Source: SZUA-430 sp964646885 (GTDB taxonomy: Bacteria > Pseudomonadota > Alphaproteobacteria > Micropepsales > Micropepsaceae). Taken from it: a DNA stretch of 64,000 nucleotides. The stretch's first letter is position 1. Each line of letters opens with the position of its first letter. Below the pieces are notes generated by a model that saw nothing but the letters and a program-made list of their open reading frames with translations, had not been told where the DNA came from and ran no database searches. The translations under genes and the position numbers were made by a program. Where the stretch lies: positions 1-64,000 of the forward strand of contig CAZYFM010000006.1 in NCBI GenBank assembly GCA_964646885.1, given 5' to 3'. Positions 59,082 through 64,000 of this stretch are shown piece after piece.

Positions 59082-60935
59082 ATGTTCAGAACGATACTGC
59101 GCGGCCTGCGATGGCTGCTGCTGATTGCCACCGTTGTCGGCGGGTATGCGGGATACCGTCTCATCTGGGGCACGCCCTTCACGCTGACACAGCTCGCCGA
59201 TCGGCAGGCCATCTTCTTCCTGCTGGATTCACCTGAACTCCTGACGTCGATCGGCTTCGTCGACGGCACGTTCCTCGACTATCACTCCGGCACGCTTTCG
59301 GACTATGGGCCTGCTGAGCGCGACCGGTTGCTGGCGGTGGCCGAACGCAATCTGGCCGAACTGCGGCGCTTTGATCGCGCATCGCTGGGTCTGCAGGACC
59401 AGATCACGTATGACATCCTGGAGTTCCAGTACTCAAGCGCGCTGACCGACCGAAACTTTGCCTGGACGACGTCTGGCGGTCTTTATGCCATCAGCCCGAT
59501 GTTCGGCGAGCAGGTCGGCATCATCAACTTCATGCTCCAGTCGCACACGATCAAGAACCGGCTGACTGCCGAGAACTATGTCAAGCGCGTCGGCCTCATT
59601 GCCCAGCGCCTCGACAAGGTCACTGCGGAAGCGCAACGACAGTACAAGCTGGGTGTCGTTCTGCCCGTGTCCCTGCTCGACAAGTCGCTGACGGTCATCA
59701 GGGACACCGTCGCGCCAAAGCCAGCAGAGCATCCGCTTGTCCAGGTCCTGGCCGAGAAGATCGGTGCCTCTGGCGCCGCGGACATCGATGCGGCCCTCAA
59801 GGCGAAACTCCTCGCAGATACGGCCAGTATCGTCGAGACGCAGGTCTATCCTGCCTATGCGCGCATGACAGCTGCGCTTGAGTCCATGCGCCCCGCTTCG
59901 CTGACCCAGTCTGACGGCGTCGACCGGCTGCCGGGCGGCAAGACCTACTATGCCTTCGCGCTTCGACAGAACACCACCACGGACTACTCCGCCGACCAGA
60001 TCCACCAGTTGGGCCTTGATGAGGTGGCACGCATCACGAAGGAGATGGACCAGATCCTCGTTGCGCGCGGCCTCACGCAGGGGACCGCTGCGCAGCGGGC
60101 CAAGCAGCTGGGCGAGGATCCGCAGCACCTCTATCCAAACACGGATGCGGGACGCGCGGAGATGCTGGCGGCGTATGACCGGATCCTGAAAGAGGTGCTG
60201 GCCGAAACTCCCAAGTACTTTGCGACGATCCCCTCGACGAAACTCGAAGTCCGGCGCGTTCCGCCGACGTCGGAAAAAGGCAGCGCGGGCGCCTACTACA
60301 ATCCGGCAGCCATGGATGGGTCACGCCCCGGCGTGTTCTACGCGAACCTGCGCGACACGACTGCGATGCCCAAGTGGGGAATGAAGACGCTTGCCTACCA
60401 CGAGGGCATTCCCGGTCACCATTTCCAGATTGCCGTGGCGCAGAACCTCAAGGACCTGCCGTTCATCCGGCAGCAGACGCTGTTCACTTCGTATGCCGAA
60501 GGCTGGGCGCTCTATGCCGAGCTCCTCGCCAAGGAAATGGGCATGTACAAGGATGACCCCCTGGGGGACCTTGGGCGCCTCCAGGCCGAGATCTTCCGCG
60601 CCGCCCGCCTCGTCGTGGATACGGGTATCCATGCGAAGGGATGGTCCCGCCAGCAGGCGATCGACTACATGGTGGGCGTCACAGGCATGACCGTTGGCGA
60701 CGTCACGACGGAAGTCGAACGCTACATGGCCCTGCCCGGGCAGGCCTGTGCGTACAAGGTCGGGCAACTGAAGATCCTGGCCCTTCGCGAAAAGGCGCGT
60801 CAGGCCCTGGGCGAGCGCTTCAACCTGAAGGACTTCCACCGCGTGATCCTCGAAAACGGCGCGGTGCCCCTGACCGTGCTTGAGCGCCTCGTCGATGAAT
60901 GGATCGCGCAGGAAAAAACACGCCCCGCGGCCTAG
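59082..60935 (+). CDS. DUF885 family protein (putative zinc peptidase-like)
   Basis: A 617-residue protein with an N-terminal membrane anchor (about residues 8-24). The diagnostic DUF885 segments are present: KTLAYHEGIPGHHFQIA, a metal-binding-like HExxxxH pattern, and TSYAEGWALYAELLAKEMG, with PGQACAYKVGQLKI near the end. DUF885 proteins are related to gluzincin-type peptidases but few have a known substrate. It starts a run of four co-directional hydrolase-type genes reaching the window end. Confidence 0.88.
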   Translation: MFRTILRGLRWLLLIATVVGGYAGYRLIWGTPFTLTQLADRQAIFFLLDSPELLTSIGFVDGTFLDYHSGTLSDYGPAERDRLLAVAERNLAELRRFDRASLGLQDQITYDILEFQYSSALTDRNFAWTTSGGLYAISPMFGEQVGIINFMLQSHTIKNRLTAENYVKRVGLIAQRLDKVTAEAQRQYKLGVVLPVSLLDKSLTVIRDTVAPKPAEHPLVQVLAEKIGASGAADIDAALKAKLLADTASIVETQVYPAYARMTAALESMRPASLTQSDGVDRLPGGKTYYAFALRQNTTTDYSADQIHQLGLDEVARITKEMDQILVARGLTQGTAAQRAKQLGEDPQHLYPNTDAGRAEMLAAYDRILKEVLAETPKYFATIPSTKLEVRRVPPTSEKGSAGAYYNPAAMDGSRPGVFYANLRDTTAMPKWGMKTLAYHEGIPGHHFQIAVAQNLKDLPFIRQQTLFTSYAEGWALYAELLAKEMGMYKDDPLGDLGRLQAEIFRAARLVVDTGIHAKGWSRQQAIDYMVGVTGMTVGDVTTEVERYMALPGQACAYKVGQLKILALREKARQALGERFNLKDFHRVILENGAVPLTVLERLVDEWIAQEKTRPAA

Positions 60936-60980
60936 GGACGACTTCCGCCGGCACGGGGCACGCGCTAAGCCTCGTGCACC

Positions 60981-62150
60981 ATGAGCACATTCGGCAGACA
61001 TCTTCGTCCCCTCTGGCACCTCGAGCCGGACGGGACCTTTCTCAATCACGGCTCTTTCGGCGCCTGTCCGAAGAGCGTGCTGGCCGCCCAATCGGCATGG
61101 CGCGAAACGATGGAGCGCCAGCCCGACCAGTTCTTCCGTCGCACCGTGTCCCCCCTCAATCCGGACAACATGCTGCGCCAGGGCGCGAAGAAGCTCGCGG
61201 CGTTCATCGGCACGACGGGCGACCGGCTCGCCTTCGTCAGCAATCCGACCGAGGCGGTCAATACCGTGCTCAAGGCGTTCCCGCTGAAGCCGGATGACGA
61301 GATCCTCGTGCTGGATTGCGTCTACAACGCGGTGCGCCTGTCGGTCGAAGAGAAATGCCGGGCGACCGGCGCCCGGATGGTGATGGCGAACCTTCCCATT
61401 CCGATGACGTCCAACGACGTGGCGGGACGGATTGCGGATGCTGCAACGTCCCGCACCAGGCTCGCCATCATCGACCACATCGCTTCTGCGCCGGCGCTTG
61501 TCTTTCCCGTCGCCGAGATCACCCGGGCCCTCCAGGCCAAGGGCGTGAAAGTCATGATCGATGGGGCCCACGCGCTGGGACAGCTGGCGCTTGACCTCGA
61601 TGCGATCGGCGCAGACTGGTACACGGCAACGGCGCACAAGTGGTTCTATGCGCCCAAGGGCTCGGCCTTCCTGCACGCACGCAATCCGACGGATCTTCCG
61701 CTGCGCCCGCTGTCGGTCAGCCACTACTACAACGACCCCTTCCCGCTGTGTTTCGACTATGTGGGGACACGGGACGTGACGGCCTTCCTTACCCTGTCCC
61801 CGGCCCAGGATTTCCTGGAGCAGCATGGCGCCTCGGCCGTCAGGGAGTGGCTCACGTCACTTTCGCGTGCCGGCATCGAACCCCTGTCCCGAATTGGGGC
61901 AACACCGATTGCACCAGATTCCATGTTTGCGGCCATGCGGGCCTATCACCTGCCGCAGCGGCGGCCTGTGATTCCGGAGGACGCTCAACTGTTAATCAAC
62001 GGGTTCTGGGATAAGAACAGGATCCAGATTGCAGCCTCCGCCTACCAGGGCAAGCTTCTCCTGCGTGTTTCGGCCCAGCTCTATGTCGATCTCGACGACA
62101 TCAGGCACCTCGCCGAAACACTCGACAGGGAGGGATGGCCCGGGCGGTAA
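60981..62150 (+). CDS. Class V aminotransferase-fold PLP enzyme (isopenicillin-N epimerase-like)
   Basis: A 389-residue PLP enzyme. K220 in TATAHKWFYAPKG is the PLP lysine; D194 and H197 in MIDGAHALGQ and the N-terminal LNHGSFGACPKSVLAAQ match the isopenicillin-N epimerase/CefD-like branch. These proteins include epimerases, desulfurases and C-S or C-N lyases, so the reaction is open. It follows the DUF885 gene by 45 bases and precedes an alpha/beta hydrolase gene by 15. Confidence 0.88.
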   Translation: MSTFGRHLRPLWHLEPDGTFLNHGSFGACPKSVLAAQSAWRETMERQPDQFFRRTVSPLNPDNMLRQGAKKLAAFIGTTGDRLAFVSNPTEAVNTVLKAFPLKPDDEILVLDCVYNAVRLSVEEKCRATGARMVMANLPIPMTSNDVAGRIADAATSRTRLAIIDHIASAPALVFPVAEITRALQAKGVKVMIDGAHALGQLALDLDAIGADWYTATAHKWFYAPKGSAFLHARNPTDLPLRPLSVSHYYNDPFPLCFDYVGTRDVTAFLTLSPAQDFLEQHGASAVREWLTSLSRAGIEPLSRIGATPIAPDSMFAAMRAYHLPQRRPVIPEDAQLLINGFWDKNRIQIAASAYQGKLLLRVSAQLYVDLDDIRHLAETLDREGWPGR

Positions 62151-62165
62151 CAACAAGGGTCCTAC

Positions 62166-62894
62166 ATGACGACGTTCGTTCTCGTCCATGGCGCATGGCA
62201 TGGTGGCTGGTGCTGGGACCAGGTCATTCGGGAACTCAAGGCACGCGATCACCGCGTGGTTGCGCCAGACCTTCCGGGACTGGGAACGGACACGACACCC
62301 CTGCAGGGCCTGACACTCGCCGGGTGGGCGGACCACATTGCCAACATCATCCGGGCCTGTGACGAGCCGGTCGTTCTTGTCGGCCACAGCCGGGGTGGCG
62401 TGGTCATCAGCGAAGTGGCCGAACGTGTCCCCGACCGCATCCTGCGCCTTGTCTATCTTGCTGCGTTCCTCGTTCCTGGTGGCAAGACGCTGACGGACAT
62501 GCTGTTCCTCGATGCGGCCCGCGATGTCGCCCGGGACGCCATGGTGATGCAGCCGGATGGCATCTCGTCCGTCATCCCGACCGAGCGTGTCGCCGAACTT
62601 TTCTACAACACGACGCCGCCCGAACTTCAGGCGCGTGCCGCCGAGCAACTGCGTCCGGAGCCGATGATGAGCTTCATGACGCCGCTCAACCTCAGCGACA
62701 CGGGCTACGGGCGCGTGGAACGCGCCTATGTCGAGTGCCTGCAGGATCGCGCCATTCCGATCGAATTGCAGCGGGCCATGCAGTCTGCGTTGCCGTGCTC
62801 GACGGTGGTGACGCTGGACAGCGACCATTCACCCTTTCTCTCCCAGCCCGCCAAGCTGGCCGACGCCCTGGCGTCGGTGTCGCGGGCTGCGTGA
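62166..62894 (+). CDS. Alpha/beta-fold hydrolase (salicylate esterase-like)
   Basis: A 242-residue cytosolic alpha/beta hydrolase: oxyanion region FVLVHGAWHGGWCWDQV, nucleophile elbow LVGHSRGGVV (S75) and the C-terminal LDSDHSPFLSQP holding the catalytic His (the His of DHSPF), the pattern of the MES/hydroxynitrile lyase-like esterases. Substrate is unknown. It lies 15 bases after the aminotransferase-fold gene and 65 before the next hydrolase. Confidence 0.9.
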   Translation: MTTFVLVHGAWHGGWCWDQVIRELKARDHRVVAPDLPGLGTDTTPLQGLTLAGWADHIANIIRACDEPVVLVGHSRGGVVISEVAERVPDRILRLVYLAAFLVPGGKTLTDMLFLDAARDVARDAMVMQPDGISSVIPTERVAELFYNTTPPELQARAAEQLRPEPMMSFMTPLNLSDTGYGRVERAYVECLQDRAIPIELQRAMQSALPCSTVVTLDSDHSPFLSQPAKLADALASVSRAA

Positions 62895-62959
62895 TTTTCC
62901 TCCGGCCGTGTGGACGTGCTAGCTTCCAGCTGGACGCCTGACACCCGGGAGCTGGGGAC

Positions 62960-64000
62960 TTGAGAAACTTCCTGATCGTGGCGAGTGCCGTTTTCATTGC
63001 GGCGATCGCCTACCTGACACCGAAATCCTGCGGCTGTGCGCCCGATCCCGACGGCGACAAGCTCGCGCAGATCGTCGAAGCAACGCTTCAGCAGCATCAT
63101 CTTCCGGGCGCCGCCGCCCTCGTCCATCGTGACGGAAAGTTCGTTGCCCACGCGGCCGCAGGCGTGCGCGCGCTGGGGCAAACGGCGCGCATAGGCTGGG
63201 ATGATCGCTGGCACATCGGATCGGATACAAAGGCGTTCACGGCTACGCTCATCGTGTCCCTGTCGGAACAGGGAAAGCTCAGGCTCGAGGAAACACTCGC
63301 GGAGGCCCTGCCCCAGCTTGCAGCGCGCATGAACCCTGCCTATCGCAACGTCACGATCATGCAGTTGCTGAGCCATGCGTCGGGGCTACCGACGCTGACG
63401 GATGACAAGGACCTTCCGGAGTTCCTGTCTGCCATTTCCGGCTCAGCCGATCCCGTGCGCCAGCGGATGGCCGCGGCCGAGCATTACCTGGCCCTGCCGC
63501 CCGCGTCGCCCATGGGCGAGTTTTCCTATTCGAACCTTGGCTACATCATTGCCGGCGCCATCGTCGAATCCCGAACGGGCACACGCTGGGAAGACCTCGT
63601 GCGCTCCCGGATCTTCGATCGGCTTGGCATGAACAATGCCGGTTTCGGTCTGCCGGGAACGACGAAGACCGTTGATCAACCGCACGGCCACAAGGAAACG
63701 GCACAGGGGCTGGTGGCCCTCGACCCGGCGGATCCGGCGGCTGACAATCCGGTCGCCATCGCGCCGGCCGGATCCATCAACATCACGCTCCATGACTGGA
63801 TGCTGTTCGCGCAGGACCAGCTCGATGGTGTTCGCGGCAGGGGCAAGCTGCTGAGGCCTGAGTCCTATAAACTGCTGCACACGCCCGTCACGGGCCCCTA
63901 TGCGCTTGGATGGGGCGTCAAGCCTGGCCCGGATGGTGTCCCGCTGCTGATCACGCATACCGGCAGCAATGGTTACTGGATCGCCGACATCCGCATCATG
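62960..64000 (+). CDS. Serine hydrolase, class C beta-lactamase fold (5' part; runs off the window)
   Basis: 347 codons are visible and the frame stays open to the last base. An N-terminal hydrophobic anchor is followed by the beta-lactamase/DD-peptidase fold: SxxK at S88-K91 (HIGSDTKAF), YSN in GEFSYSNLGY and HTG in LLITHTGSNGYW. It is a second, distinct member of the fold seen at 8774. TTG 62960 is chosen, with GGGAG 8 bases upstream, and it is the only start before the hydrophobic segment. Substrate unknown. Confidence 0.85.
   Translation, partial: MRNFLIVASAVFIAAIAYLTPKSCGCAPDPDGDKLAQIVEATLQQHHLPGAAALVHRDGKFVAHAAAGVRALGQTARIGWDDRWHIGSDTKAFTATLIVSLSEQGKLRLEETLAEALPQLAARMNPAYRNVTIMQLLSHASGLPTLTDDKDLPEFLSAISGSADPVRQRMAAAEHYLALPPASPMGEFSYSNLGYIIAGAIVESRTGTRWEDLVRSRIFDRLGMNNAGFGLPGTTKTVDQPHGHKETAQGLVALDPADPAADNPVAIAPAGSINITLHDWMLFAQDQLDGVRGRGKLLRPESYKLLHTPVTGPYALGWGVKPGPDGVPLLITHTGSNGYWIADIRIM

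Noticed and set aside
1..64000. tRNA, rRNA, riboswitch, CRISPR, insertion sequence or phage genes
   Set aside because: No cloverleaf-type sequences, rRNA motifs, repeat arrays or transposase/integrase proteins could be recognised on either strand by reading; a tool search could still find a small RNA.
59082..64000. A beta-lactam biosynthesis cluster
   Set aside because: Only the epimerase-like fold hints at it; ACV synthetase and isopenicillin-N synthase genes are absent, and class V enzymes of this branch are widespread with other roles.

Overview
The window is a stretch of GC-rich (low-to-mid 60s %, by eye) Alphaproteobacterial chromosome. The lineage is supported by the FixGHIS/CcoGHIS genes, a FixK/FNR-type box, a perfect CtrA-type box (TTAA-N7-TTAAC), DUF6356 and DUF2189 genes, and the ppx-rlmE pair. 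A Caulobacterales/Hyphomonadaceae-like organism is plausible, but nothing here fixes the genus. No rRNA, tRNA, CRISPR array, transposase or phage gene was found. A run of exactly 100 N (7088-7187) is an assembly gap inside a gene, so coordinates after it are only relative. The first and last genes are cut by the window edges.

Layout. 1-4.7 kb: cbb3 oxidase maturation genes ccoG(3' part)-ccoH-ccoI-ccoS, with a convergent DUF2189 membrane protein that has an FNR/FixK-like box upstream. 4.8-8.6 kb: DUF6356 protein, endonuclease I-like lipoprotein, two paralogous outer-membrane barrel genes (the second broken by the gap), GNAT, chorismate mutase, glyoxalase I. 8.7-14.8 kb: membrane-anchored serine hydrolase, MHS transporter, CapA-like phosphatase, YbjN protein, TetR. 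14.9-23.4 kb: an acyl-CoA catabolism region with acyl-CoA dehydrogenase, AtuA, a UDG-like protein and a lipase-like lipoprotein on minus, CoA-transferase and flavin oxidoreductase on plus, then a GPH transporter. 23.4-31.7 kb: small membrane protein, nucleoside transporter, secreted protein, ppx-rlmE and the ccmFGHI cytochrome c maturation operon. 31.7-39 kb: a type II secretion cluster in transcription order gspF-H-I-J-K-O-E-G, preceded by SCO1. 39-48.2 kb: ECF sigma/anti-sigma pair divergent from an Asp/Ser-rich subtilisin, an outer-membrane barrel, a type I secretion ABC/MFP pair and a CinY-like secreted protein. 48.2-53.3 kb: CDF transporter and pdxH, Sel1 lipoprotein, DnaJ-like protein and a Cys/Met PLP enzyme. 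53.3-57.5 kb: EmrAB-type efflux with two paralogous TetR regulators and conspicuous operators. 57.5-64 kb: GST, MmcQ/YjbR, ABM monooxygenase, DUF885 protein, class V aminotransferase fold, alpha/beta hydrolase and a truncated serine hydrolase.

How the parts fit. Two respiratory-maturation groups (ccoGHIS; ccmFGHI with SCO1 not far away) suggest strong investment in cytochrome c and copper oxidases. The 31.7-48.2 kb stretch is the most envelope-oriented part: a partial T2SS, a T1SS inner-membrane pair without a TolC gene or an obvious RTX substrate, an exported acidic subtilase divergent from an ECF sigma factor, and secreted CinY-like protein. The most notable small signals are the CtrA box shared in degraded form by the two barrel genes, the FNR/FixK box, a UDG-like gene that seems to start at CTG, a 14-codon leader ORF coupled to ccmF, a ~120-bp palindromic intergenic element, an orphan CsoR-like GC-tract palindrome, and the TTTGGACT operator set of emrAB. 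I did not find a clearly new multi-gene defence or metabolic system; the findings are ranked accordingly.
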